From CADBRN01 sp050944685 (lineage in GTDB: Bacteria > Bacillota > Clostridia > Lachnospirales > Lachnospiraceae), in contig JBMNRP010000005.1 in NCBI GenBank assembly GCA_050944685.1, forward strand, positions 62,001 to 126,000: a stretch of 64,000 nucleotides of DNA. The letters are read 5' to 3'. The notes under the pieces were generated by a model. That model saw only the letters and a program-made list of their open reading frames with translations, did no database searches and was not told where the DNA came from. A program made the position numbers and the translations under genes. The stretch's first letter is position 1. Every line of letters begins with the position of its first letter. Shown here one piece after another: positions 44,016 through 52,419 of this stretch.

Positions 44016-44726
44016 TCATTCCGTGATCACTCGATAGCTCTGCACCATTTTTCTGCACTCTTCTCTGGAATTGAACATGATGACATCAATGATGGAGAGA
44101 TGCGGGATAAACTCTCCGGTTTTTCCGCCGAGTGTCTGGTGGCATTCGACCGGAATCTCCTGAATAAATCCGAGCTTCATGCCGCGCGCGGCAAACTCAT
44201 CGAATGAATAAAGCTCTGTTCCTCCGATCGCGTTGTAGTATGTGTCCGCCCCGAGCTTCCGGCAGTAATCGTAGATACGGTCCGCACGTTTCAGGGAAGG
44301 ATCCTGCTCGATGTCGGAGGTCCGGATCAGCTTCGTGTCGATTTCCAGATAATCGCAGACCAGTCCGATGGAGAGAAAAAGAAAATTCGCCAGGTTTTTC
44401 TCCTCTGTATCAAAAACCTTTTCCATCAGTTCCATGCCTTCGCGAAAGTGAGGCGCCCTCCCGTAAGCGACCTCCAGCTGGCGGAGCTTTAATGGAACAT
44501 CGATATCCGCCAGCTCCAGCTCGTTGATCATCTTATTCTGGGACGCGTGATGAACCTCGATATTGAAGTAATGCGCATCCCCGTTCACTAAAATCCTGTT
44601 GCGGTTGATCCAGCCTCCCTTGATGTAATTGTAATTATCCGCAGTGGCAAAGACATCCACCGAGGAGATCAGTGACCAATATGCGATATACGGCATAAAA
44701 TACGGCTGGTGAATAGCGACTTTCAT
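44016..44726 (-). CDS. WbqC family protein
   Basis: A 236-residue soluble protein beginning VAIHQPYFMPYIAYW, the hallmark of the WbqC family found in O-antigen and capsule clusters, where it is often tied to amino-sugar or amide decorations. Its chemistry has not been established. Invariant-looking His6 and the region IEVHHASQNK (about 58-67) may be catalytic. A perfect AGGAGG precedes the ATG. It is the last gene of the core glycan operon and ends just before the terminator. Confidence 0.92.
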   Translation of the reverse strand: MKVAIHQPYFMPYIAYWSLISSVDVFATADNYNYIKGGWINRNRILVNGDAHYFNIEVHHASQNKMINELELADIDVPLKLRQLEVAYGRAPHFREGMELMEKVFDTEEKNLANFLFLSIGLVCDYLEIDTKLIRTSDIEQDPSLKRADRIYDYCRKLGADTYYNAIGGTELYSFDEFAARGMKLGFIQEIPVECHQTLGGKTGEFIPHLSIIDVIMFNSREECRKMVQSYRVITE

Positions 44727-44830
44727 AAAAATCCTCCTGTCGATTTACGAAGCTCCGCCCCGTTTCCAGCAGAATACCCGCGGCAGAAATGCGCTTCGTG
44801 TCCCGATACTGCTGTTAAACCTCCGGAAAA

Positions 44831-46714
44831 CTACTCCGGTTTTCCCCCGTTGACTGTCACTCCCAGATTGCCTCCCGGAATCGGAATGAAAAACACAAAA
44901 TGATCGGTTTCTTCGGAGCAATCTACGATTGACTCGTCGACAATCGTGTTGGCTCCGGTCAGAACGCAGTTCCGGACAGAACCCTCCGTCCTGACCAGGC
45001 AGTCAAAGCTTTCCCCGTATCTCGGGGTAATGATGCTGATCCCGGAAATCGTCCCGTCCCCGGCGTCCAGGGAAAATCCGGTGGAGACCCCTTCAATCCC
45101 GCAGTTGTAAAAATCCCATCCGGTGAGATCAGCGCCGTCCCCGGCTCGCATCGTGACGCCGCACTCTCCGTACTCCATCCGGCCGCCGAAAACCCGGTTT
45201 CCGGATGAGGAGGCGGCTCCGTTTTTCGTTCCCGTAATGAGGATTCCCTCCGTCCTGGCCGAGAGATTGTCAAAGGTGACGGTGACATCGGAGATTCCCC
45301 CGTCCTCCTCCCGGAGGGCGATTCCTCCGCCGTTCTCCGTTACAATCTTTCCGAAATCCAGCCGGGACGATTCCGTATTACTGACCTCAAAACAGTAGCC
45401 GCTGCCCTCATAAACAAATGTTGCGCTCTGCCCGAGGAGGATCAGACCGCTTTTCCCGCGTATGACGATCGAATCGGACAGCAGATAATTACCGGCGGGA
45501 AAGAAGATCGCGTCTCCTGAATCCACCGCCGCCTGGACCGCTTCCGTATCGTCCGTCTCTCCGTCGCCCTTCGCTCCGAAATCCCGGACCGAGACCGCCC
45601 TCTCCAGATCCCCGCTGCTTCCGGCCACGGAATTTTCTGAATCGGAGTCCGTTCCCGAAAACGCAAACATCGCTTCCGGATCTCCCGGGGCATCACCGGC
45701 GGAAGCTGCCTTCTGCACAAGCCCGGAAAGAAACGTCTCGTCAAAATAACTGCTGCGGAGTTCACTGTCACCGGAACTGGTCCGGAGCTTTCCGAGCTGG
45801 ACCACCCCGCCGCTGTCTCCGTTTTCCATCGGAGCCGCGACGATGAATGTCGTCGTCGTTTTGCTCCATTCAAAGTAGTCCTCGGGCATCTCTTCTTCGG
45901 AAAGGAGCAGACAATTCTCCGTCGTCCCCTTCGTCTGAATCAGGCGGCCGAACGACCCCACGGGAAGCGGATTCAGAATGGATACCACGGATATTTTCCC
46001 CTTCCCGGAATCGAAAAGGAAACCGGTGTCGACATCCCCGATCTCACAGTTATAAAAATCCCATCCGTTCTGCAGATCTCTCGCATCGTAGTCAAAATTC
46101 ATCCCGGTGGCACCGGATTCGAAAAGTCCGCCGTACACCTGAATCTCATTGACCCAGCCCGCCGTGACGCTGGATTCGATGCAGTCCGTCTTGCAGCTGA
46201 TCGAATCAAACTTAAGTTTCACATACTGTGTCCAGTTATTCGCGGAATCCGAGAGAAACTGGATCCCGCCCCCGTTTGGAGCCTCGATACGTCCCAGATC
46301 AATTCCCGACTCTGTCGTACGGATAATCTGAAAGGCATACCCGGTTCCGGAGTAGAGAAATTCCGCGTAGCCGGCGTACATGTGCCAGTTGTGGCGGTCC
46401 CGGATCTTCAGTGTGGAGGTGATGCGGTAGCTTCCCTCCGGAAAAAATACCGCGGCGCCGGAATCCAGCGCCTTCTGAATGGCTTCGGTATCATCGGTTT
46501 CTCCGTCGCCCACGGCGCCGAAATCCTTCACCGAATAGAGACCGTCCGCCACAGATGCGTTCTCCGGAAGCCCCGTCTGCGGCGCGTACGTCGTCAGCTG
46601 ATTATCCACCCTTCCCCGATGCACCAGCAGAAAAACAATCACGGCCGCCGCCGCGGCTGCGAGAATTATGATCATTAGACGCCGTTTCCCGGCGAAGAAT
46701 TTTTTTATTTTCAT
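44831..46714 (-). CDS. Membrane-anchored tandem pectate-lyase-like beta-helix protein
   Basis: A 627-residue protein with one N-terminal helix (about 12-31) holding an external region with two homologous beta-helix domains. Each starts with the Pectate_lyase_3 signature: VKDFGAVGDGETDDTEAIQ (62-80) and VRDFGAKGDGETDDTEAVQ (about 375-393). Both halves also repeat a GWDFYNC segment. Such folds act as polysaccharide lyases, hydrolases or epimerases; the catalytic residues cannot be assigned. Within a capsule operon it may trim, epimerise or hold the polymer. A linker of Ser/Gly/Asp (about 335-370) joins the domains. GGGGGGAAAG precedes the ATG. Confidence 0.82.
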   Translation of the reverse strand: MKIKKFFAGKRRLMIIILAAAAAAVIVFLLVHRGRVDNQLTTYAPQTGLPENASVADGLYSVKDFGAVGDGETDDTEAIQKALDSGAAVFFPEGSYRITSTLKIRDRHNWHMYAGYAEFLYSGTGYAFQIIRTTESGIDLGRIEAPNGGGIQFLSDSANNWTQYVKLKFDSISCKTDCIESSVTAGWVNEIQVYGGLFESGATGMNFDYDARDLQNGWDFYNCEIGDVDTGFLFDSGKGKISVVSILNPLPVGSFGRLIQTKGTTENCLLLSEEEMPEDYFEWSKTTTTFIVAAPMENGDSGGVVQLGKLRTSSGDSELRSSYFDETFLSGLVQKAASAGDAPGDPEAMFAFSGTDSDSENSVAGSSGDLERAVSVRDFGAKGDGETDDTEAVQAAVDSGDAIFFPAGNYLLSDSIVIRGKSGLILLGQSATFVYEGSGYCFEVSNTESSRLDFGKIVTENGGGIALREEDGGISDVTVTFDNLSARTEGILITGTKNGAASSSGNRVFGGRMEYGECGVTMRAGDGADLTGWDFYNCGIEGVSTGFSLDAGDGTISGISIITPRYGESFDCLVRTEGSVRNCVLTGANTIVDESIVDCSEETDHFVFFIPIPGGNLGVTVNGGKPE

Positions 46715-46740
46715 TCTTTCCCCCCTTTATCCCTCTGATC

Positions 46741-48417
46741 TCAGACGGATTCAGGATTCCTTTTTGCGCGGGGACGCGCATAAGGCTGTCGGATATTTTT
46801 CAGATGGATGGTGGAATAAGGCCTGCCCTCATTATCTGACAGTGCGTATTTTCCCCGTCCCCCCGCGCGCGAAGTGTCGGGCACTCCGGAGGATCTCCGG
46901 ACCGCTGCCGCCGCCAGATGGCCCCCGGCACCGCCGGTTCCGCGCGCCGTCTCTCCGGACGTGGCGCGGATCGGTTTTCTCTTTCGGAATGCCGTACCGC
47001 GGATTTTCCTGTGAGCCGTCTCTCCCCGGACTCCCTTTGCCTCATTCGATCTGTGAAAAAGGCTCTGGAGCGCGGGGATACTCCGTCCGTAACCTCTGAT
47101 TTCCTCATAATGCTGGGTGATGTAATTCAGAACAATACCCGGCTCGATTTCCACCTCGTTATTCTCTCTCACAAGAGCGAACGGGATCGCGCACATAAAC
47201 GCCAGGAGGTAGGAGGATTCCGTCTGCAGCGAACTGTTGTAAAAGATACTCAGAATACAGATCGGAACGAACGAAACTCCGGCCATCATCAGGTCTTTTC
47301 TTCGGATCTCCCGGTGTCTCATCGCATAAAAAATCATGGACACGAAGAAGAGTACCATCAGCGTGAGGCCGATCGCCCCCTGCTCCAGAAAGATCCACGC
47401 ATGCGTAAACCAGCGGTAATTCAGATATCCGTACTGCACATAAAACGGGCTCTCGAAAATCGAATAGGCGGAGTGTTCGCAGTAGCCGGCTCCGAACCCG
47501 AACAGAAGCCGGAACGGATTGCCGGTGAAAAACTGACGGTAGATGCTCTGAAGGGCCGTGACCCGGTTCAGATCCCCGGCATTGGTGTAGCCGTTTCCCG
47601 CAAGGTACATGTTCGCCGCTCTCTGGCTGGTGAAAACCGCCATCGTCTCCGGACTGAAGCGGATCAGCACGAGGATGCAGACCACGACGGCCCCCGCGCA
47701 GAAAATAAGGATCTGTGCGACTCTCCTCTTCGATTCGGTATAGATCGCGACGAAGGCAAAGATGATAAACATTTCAATATAGTAGACCTTCAGCTCCGAG
47801 AGAATAGAGAGATACAGACATGCCCCTATATAGGCCATGACCACCGGAAAGGTCGTCTGATAAGCGGCGTACTTTCCGAGAATCACGCAGGTCATGATAC
47901 AGATCATGATGTTGATATACGTAGTAGATCCCGCCTGACGGCCGAACAGCCCTCCGACCGTGTCTCCGGAGCGGCCCTCGACAAAGTACTGGAACGTGCA
48001 GAAGACCACATTAATCCAGAAAAGGGCGTTCAGGATCTTCAGCAGACGATCCAGGTTTTCTTCCGTGAACTCAGCGACACAGATCAGGAAAAACAGATAC
48101 AGGCGGAGATTATTCCGAAGCGACCAGATGACGAGCCTCGGCGCGACAAAATTTACGACGACTCCGATCACCATGCAGAACAGAAGCACCAGGAATACAT
48201 TGTAAACAGTCTGCGCTTTCGCGTCCAGCACCGCTTTCTTGATCCTCCCGAAATCCATCAGAAAGAGGAAGATGAGAATCGCGTCCGTCGCATACGTCAC
48301 TCCCGAAGGGAATCCCATATAGTCCCTGAGGAAAAACATGATGCAGACGAACAGGATCAGAACATAGGTCCTGTTTCCGATGCCCCGGGGATATTTTTTT
48401 CGGATGCTCTTTTCCAT
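46741..48417 (-). CDS. wzy: O-antigen/capsule polymerase (Wzy) with long basic C-terminal tail
   Basis: Integral membrane protein of 558 residues with about 11-12 helices up to residue 415 and a large external loop after about residue 255 (with RVTALQSIYRQFFTGNPFRLLFGFGAGY), as in Wzy/O-antigen ligase polymerases. From residue about 419 a 140-residue, Arg/Gly-rich tail follows that is not part of the usual fold. The ATG at 48417 has AGGGG eight bases upstream; a frame reaching 48657 overlaps the previous gene and is not used. Confidence 0.85.
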   Translation of the reverse strand: MEKSIRKKYPRGIGNRTYVLILFVCIMFFLRDYMGFPSGVTYATDAILIFLFLMDFGRIKKAVLDAKAQTVYNVFLVLLFCMVIGVVVNFVAPRLVIWSLRNNLRLYLFFLICVAEFTEENLDRLLKILNALFWINVVFCTFQYFVEGRSGDTVGGLFGRQAGSTTYINIMICIMTCVILGKYAAYQTTFPVVMAYIGACLYLSILSELKVYYIEMFIIFAFVAIYTESKRRVAQILIFCAGAVVVCILVLIRFSPETMAVFTSQRAANMYLAGNGYTNAGDLNRVTALQSIYRQFFTGNPFRLLFGFGAGYCEHSAYSIFESPFYVQYGYLNYRWFTHAWIFLEQGAIGLTLMVLFFVSMIFYAMRHREIRRKDLMMAGVSFVPICILSIFYNSSLQTESSYLLAFMCAIPFALVRENNEVEIEPGIVLNYITQHYEEIRGYGRSIPALQSLFHRSNEAKGVRGETAHRKIRGTAFRKRKPIRATSGETARGTGGAGGHLAAAAVRRSSGVPDTSRAGGRGKYALSDNEGRPYSTIHLKNIRQPYARPRAKRNPESV

Positions 48418-48431
48418 CAAATGAACCCCTG

Positions 48432-48502
48432 AAAAAACAGTCAGAAAGCTGCCGGGCTGAATCCATGCGGCGCTGCCGCAATTTCTTTCGCAGGCAGCCG
48501 CA
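48432..48502 (-). promoter_or_regulatory. Structured junction between the CpsD-like gene and wzy
   Basis: On the minus strand TGCGGC (48502-48497) pairs with GCCGCA (48471-48466) enclosing further GC pairing; a T6 run follows at 48437-48432. It may give partial termination or protect the transcript 3' end. Confidence 0.35.
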
Positions 48503-48521
48503 GGAAGAGGAGGTACACCTG

Positions 48522-49187
48522 TCAGCGTTCGTCCTCCAGCCCGTTGTAGATAAATCCGATTACATTCGCCTTTACCTGATCCATCTGATAGAGGGCATCG
48601 ACGATCATCGGAAGCATAGTCACCCTGTGCCGGACAGTCAGGATCATTCCATCGCACAATCTGGAGAGAATGGACGTATCCGTCACGGACGTGACCGGAG
48701 GAAGAATCATGATGATATAGTCATAAATTTTCCTCAATTCCTCAATCAGCTGCTTCATCTGCGGGGATTCCAGCTGCTCGGAGGAATCCTCCATGGGCTC
48801 TCCCGCGGGAAGCACATCAATCCTGTGCTTCGCGCTGTGGCGGAGACAGCGGATGAACTCCGCATCTCCGGTCAGGATGTCGGAGAGACCGACCCCGGTC
48901 TGGAGATGAAACAGCGGTCCCAGCTGAGGGTCTCTCAGGTTGGCGTCGAGCACCAGCACACGGTCGTTGATCTGGGCGATGGCGATCCCCAGATTAACCG
49001 CATTGACATTTTTCCCTTCCTCGGAGGTGATGCCGGAAACCCCGATCACATGACACCCGTCTCCCTCAAGCGAAGCAAGGACATTGGTGCGGATCGTCTT
49101 GTACCCTTCTTTCATGCTCCACGAAGATAATTCATTCAGAATAATTCTGGAATCATTCCCCTGATTCCGTGTTCTGCTGTTATTCAT
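48522..49187 (-). CDS. CpsD/CapB-like BY-kinase homologue with degenerate active site
   Basis: A 221-residue P-loop protein clearly of the bacterial tyrosine kinase family (KEGYKTIRTNV, then VIGVSGITSEEGK). The catalytic motifs are altered: Walker A reads EGKNV (Lys59-Asn60) instead of EGKST, Walker A' reads LDANLR (81-85) instead of DADLR, and Walker B reads IIMILPPV, losing the Asp of the usual IDTPP. The C-terminus ends YNGLEDER with no tyrosine cluster. It is probably an inactive partner of CpsC. The ATG at 49187 has AAGGAAGGG upstream; ATG 49208 overlaps the cpsC stop (ATGA). Confidence 0.85.
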   Translation of the reverse strand: MNNSRTRNQGNDSRIILNELSSWSMKEGYKTIRTNVLASLEGDGCHVIGVSGITSEEGKNVNAVNLGIAIAQINDRVLVLDANLRDPQLGPLFHLQTGVGLSDILTGDAEFIRCLRHSAKHRIDVLPAGEPMEDSSEQLESPQMKQLIEELRKIYDYIIMILPPVTSVTDTSILSRLCDGMILTVRHRVTMLPMIVDALYQMDQVKANVIGFIYNGLEDER

Positions 49188-49207
49188 AATGACCCTTCCT
49201 TTCCGCA

Positions 49208-49966
49208 TCAGCGAAGACTTCTGCGTCGGGTATTTCCGTTCCGTCCGCGTCTCTGAAGCGCCGCCGTGCTGTCAGGAACTGATCCGAGCACATAAATGCC
49301 GGTCAGAGTTTCCAGTTCTCCGGTATTTCTGACTCTCTTGTCCGAGATATCACGGATTGTGAGAACCACAATGGAAATAAAAGCTCCCAGGATGCAGGCG
49401 ATCAGCGTGTCCCGGGGAACCTTCGGGGAGACCGGTTTGTCCGGGGCGTACGGATTAACCACCACGCGCGCGTAGCTGTTCGGGAACGACTTGGACAGAT
49501 CGGTGGGGGCCGTAACCGTCAGCTCCTGAGCGAGAGCGTATACTTCCTTGGCGTTATCCATCGTCAGGACGACGTTGACCAGCTGCGTGTCGCCCTCCTC
49601 TCCCGCTTCGACCCATTTCTGAAGCTGTTCATAGGAGTAATTCAGGCCGGCCGCCGAGGCGGCGTTCTCCAGCACGGGGCGGCTGAGCAGGATGGACGCG
49701 TAAGCTTCCGCCAGCGTGGCCGTCGCAGTGACGTCTCCGCCTTCAAAGGTGGACTCTACATCCTGACTGTGGTTTTCAACCGAAAACGTAATGGTGCACT
49801 GATACTTTTCGGGAACAATAAATTCGGTTACGGCAAATGTGACCGCGCCGCAGATCGCCGTGACAAGCAGAATCACCAGCCAGTTTTTTTTGCAGGTATT
49901 TGCCATCGCACCGAAGCTGAATCGTCTCCCGGGCAGATTATGAATCTCTTCCGTGTAATCTCTCAT
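49208..49966 (-). CDS. cpsC: Chain-length/BY-kinase adaptor protein CpsC (Wzz family)
   Basis: A 252-residue membrane protein with two helices (about 28-48 and 178-198) and an external domain between them. The Pro-rich segment before helix 2 (NPYAPDKPVSPKVPRDT) is the PCP/Wzz signature. In Gram-positives CpsC presents a cytoplasmic tail that activates CpsD; here the tail is 50 residues, Arg-rich at the end. The ATG at 49966 has GAGGA nine bases upstream. It is followed by the degenerate CpsD homologue. Confidence 0.9.
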   Translation of the reverse strand: MRDYTEEIHNLPGRRFSFGAMANTCKKNWLVILLVTAICGAVTFAVTEFIVPEKYQCTITFSVENHSQDVESTFEGGDVTATATLAEAYASILLSRPVLENAASAAGLNYSYEQLQKWVEAGEEGDTQLVNVVLTMDNAKEVYALAQELTVTAPTDLSKSFPNSYARVVVNPYAPDKPVSPKVPRDTLIACILGAFISIVVLTIRDISDKRVRNTGELETLTGIYVLGSVPDSTAALQRRGRNGNTRRRSLR

Positions 49967-50025
49967 TTTTCTGTGTCCTCTTAAAAATGAACTCCGTGCT
50001 TCAACCACCGGGTTATTTTTGTATC

Positions 50026-51282
50026 TTATCCCTTCAGGCGGAGACTGTCAAAATGCAGGATCATATCCTCTCCGTCTGTATTGCGGACATGAACGCTGCG
50101 GTTGATCCTGTCGATCTTTTCCCTGCGGTCCTCCGGACTCCTGTACGGGAAAACGATTCTCCCAAGAAACGCTCCGGCAGGAAGTTCCTTCCCCGGGGAG
50201 TGGAGAATGTCCACCAGGAAATCCGGACAATTTCCTATTTCTTCTGACCCGGTAATCTCCGCGATCGTTCCGCCGCGCCACACACGGAGCGTGTACCCAC
50301 ACCATCCGTCTTCCCCGGTCTCTCTCATCTCCGGGATCAGATCCTCCCTGGAATGCGGAATGCCGAGAGCAGTATCCAGCATAAAAGACGAAACGGAAAA
50401 TCCTGTCAACGCTTCAATCGCTTTGTACGGAAAATCTCCGCTCATGCGGTAGCCGATCTCGATCACACGCAGCTGTCCGGCAGAATCCCGGAGCATCTGC
50501 ACCATCACGTTTCCATCCTTCACACCGATGTCAGCGATCATCTTCCGCACCGCGCCGTCCGGCCCTGCCCGGAACTCGGAGAGCACCTTCCGGTCCGAAT
50601 TGGAAAAGAAGGGAAGTGTTTCGCCCTCTCCCTGTCCCTTGAAATACTGCTGAAACGAGTAGAGCGAGTAACAGCCGTCCGCAGCCAGATACTGCGCGCA
50701 GAATTCCTCCGTTCCCATTTTCTCCTCGATAATGAAATCCGGATTGGAAGACAGCTTTCTCGAGAGCAAGATGGCGTTTTCTGCCTCTTCCGGGGAAGCG
50801 CAGAAGGAAACTCCGTCTCCTCCGCACTGGTCTACCGGCTTGACCACCACCGGGTAAGGGAAAGTCCTCAGGAAGCCTTTCATCTCTTTTTCCGTACCCC
50901 CCAGAAAATGGAAATCCGCGGGAACCGGCACACCCGCGCGCACGAGCGCTTTCTTCGTGAGACGCTTGTTCCGCGCCGTCTTCCACGCGCCCGGACTGAT
51001 GTAGCAGGGAAGACCGAGCCGGTCCGTCAGCTTCAGAACCTGGTCGAGATTAAATTCGCTGACTCCGGCAAACACGGCGTCGATCTTCCTCTCGCGGCAG
51101 AGCCGCTCCAGGAGATCGGTATCGCCGGTACTGACATCCCAGGTCTCATCTGCAATCCTCTTCGCCGCAGACCGTTCCGGCGGATTGTAATCGGTCACAA
51201 TCGTATGGAGGCCCCTCTTTTTTGCATCCTCCACGAGCTCGCAGCTGCCAAATGAAGTTCCGAGAAATAAAATATTTTTCAT
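50026..51282 (-). CDS. ATP-grasp enzyme A (carbamoyl-phosphate synthase-like fold)
   Basis: A 418-residue ligase with an N-terminal Rossmann-like preATP-grasp domain (ILFLGTSFGSCELVEDA), ATP-lysine Lys148 in PVVVKPVD, a Gly loop (CGGDGVSF, 153-160) and a C-terminal metal-binding segment that reads IEIGYRMSG (274-282) in place of the usual ExNPRxxG. An extra C-terminal domain of about 100 residues follows. ATP-grasp enzymes couple a carboxylate to an amine through an acyl-phosphate; here this could add an amino acid to a sugar. The start overlaps the preceding glycosyltransferase stop (ATGA) with GGGGAG as ribosome site. Confidence 0.85.
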   Translation of the reverse strand: MKNILFLGTSFGSCELVEDAKKRGLHTIVTDYNPPERSAAKRIADETWDVSTGDTDLLERLCRERKIDAVFAGVSEFNLDQVLKLTDRLGLPCYISPGAWKTARNKRLTKKALVRAGVPVPADFHFLGGTEKEMKGFLRTFPYPVVVKPVDQCGGDGVSFCASPEEAENAILLSRKLSSNPDFIIEEKMGTEEFCAQYLAADGCYSLYSFQQYFKGQGEGETLPFFSNSDRKVLSEFRAGPDGAVRKMIADIGVKDGNVMVQMLRDSAGQLRVIEIGYRMSGDFPYKAIEALTGFSVSSFMLDTALGIPHSREDLIPEMRETGEDGWCGYTLRVWRGGTIAEITGSEEIGNCPDFLVDILHSPGKELPAGAFLGRIVFPYRSPEDRREKIDRINRSVHVRNTDGEDMILHFDSLRLKG

Positions 51283-52331
51283 GAATGATCTCCCCGCATC
51301 TGTTTCAGCCGGGCTGCCCGGCGCTTATACTTGATTTTCTGATACTGCCTGGCGACCGCCGGAAAACGGGCAAATACCCGGTAGGCGAACCGCTGCACGG
51401 GACTTCTGTCCCGGAGAATAAAGCGGTACCCCGGAGAATGTACGATTTTATCGTACTTCAGGTCCAGCTCATCCGCCGCGAACTGCTTGCGGAGCGCGCC
51501 TTTCATAATATACCTGTGGAACCGCCTGTCTGAAAACTCGTCAAATTCCCGGAATCCTTTTACATATCCCAGATAAACCCGGCGCGCGAACTCCGGATCG
51601 CGCTCCAGCCTAGACATGAACCCGCCGCTGTCCACCGTATACGTCGACATCACGCGGTCAATATAGTAAAAATCACCCAGCGTACAGCAGTAAAGCATCA
51701 TCGGAAGGTCTCCGACGTGATAAAACTTTTCCGCAAATCCGCCCCGCTTCATCCGGTAAAAATTCTCCATCGTGGAGGCATGAATCATCGCGCTGCTCAG
51801 CTGAAACGTCCACTGGCCTTTTTCCAGTTCCATCTTCAGATAATCCTCCGCCTTCAGTACACCCTCCGGCAGCGGAACCGGCGGAAAGACGAGATCCGCA
51901 GGATTTCCCTCCCGGTCCACGGTAGCCGTGCCGTGAACGCAGATGCTGCAGTCCGGATGCGATTCCAGCGCGTCCGCCTGCCTCTGCAGCTTCTCCGGGT
52001 CCCGCCAGAAATCATCGCACTCACAGACCGCGACATACTTTCCCCGAACCTGCGGGAGGATAAAATCCGTAAAAATGACTCTTCCCTTCGAATACTGATT
52101 CTCCTTCTGCAGGATCGGCCGTATCCTGTCCGGGTAGCGCTCCGAATACCTCCGGATGATATCGGCCGTGCCGTCGGTGGAGGCGTCGTCATGAATCAGA
52201 ATCTCGTAGCGGAAATCCGTTTTCTGCTCCAGGACGCTTTTCAGCGTGCGCTCCACCGTCTCCTCGTGATTGTAGGCAAGGCAGCAGACCGAAACCAGAA
52301 TATTCTGTTCTTTTCTCTCCGTCGGTTCCAA
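51279..52331 (-). CDS. GT2 family glycosyltransferase
   Basis: A cytoplasmic GT-A enzyme of 350 residues: VSVCCLAYNHEETVERTL (13-30), HDDASTDGT (48-56) and ECDDFW (104-109) with the metal-binding Asp pair. The basic C-terminus (YKRRAARLKQ) suggests membrane contact. Initiation is at a TTG at 52331 with GGGAG nine bases upstream; no in-frame ATG fits. The end overlaps ATP-grasp A by 4 bases. Donor and acceptor unknown. Confidence 0.88.
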   Translation of the reverse strand: MEPTERKEQNILVSVCCLAYNHEETVERTLKSVLEQKTDFRYEILIHDDASTDGTADIIRRYSERYPDRIRPILQKENQYSKGRVIFTDFILPQVRGKYVAVCECDDFWRDPEKLQRQADALESHPDCSICVHGTATVDREGNPADLVFPPVPLPEGVLKAEDYLKMELEKGQWTFQLSSAMIHASTMENFYRMKRGGFAEKFYHVGDLPMMLYCCTLGDFYYIDRVMSTYTVDSGGFMSRLERDPEFARRVYLGYVKGFREFDEFSDRRFHRYIMKGALRKQFAADELDLKYDKIVHSPGYRFILRDRSPVQRFAYRVFARFPAVARQYQKIKYKRRAARLKQMRGDHS

Positions 52332-52419
52332 AAATCATTTCTCCCTCTTCTGAAATGCCATACCATGTTTCCGGATACTCCCCGGAAATTTTCTCCGCCG
52401 CGGGATGCGCGGTCATCGG

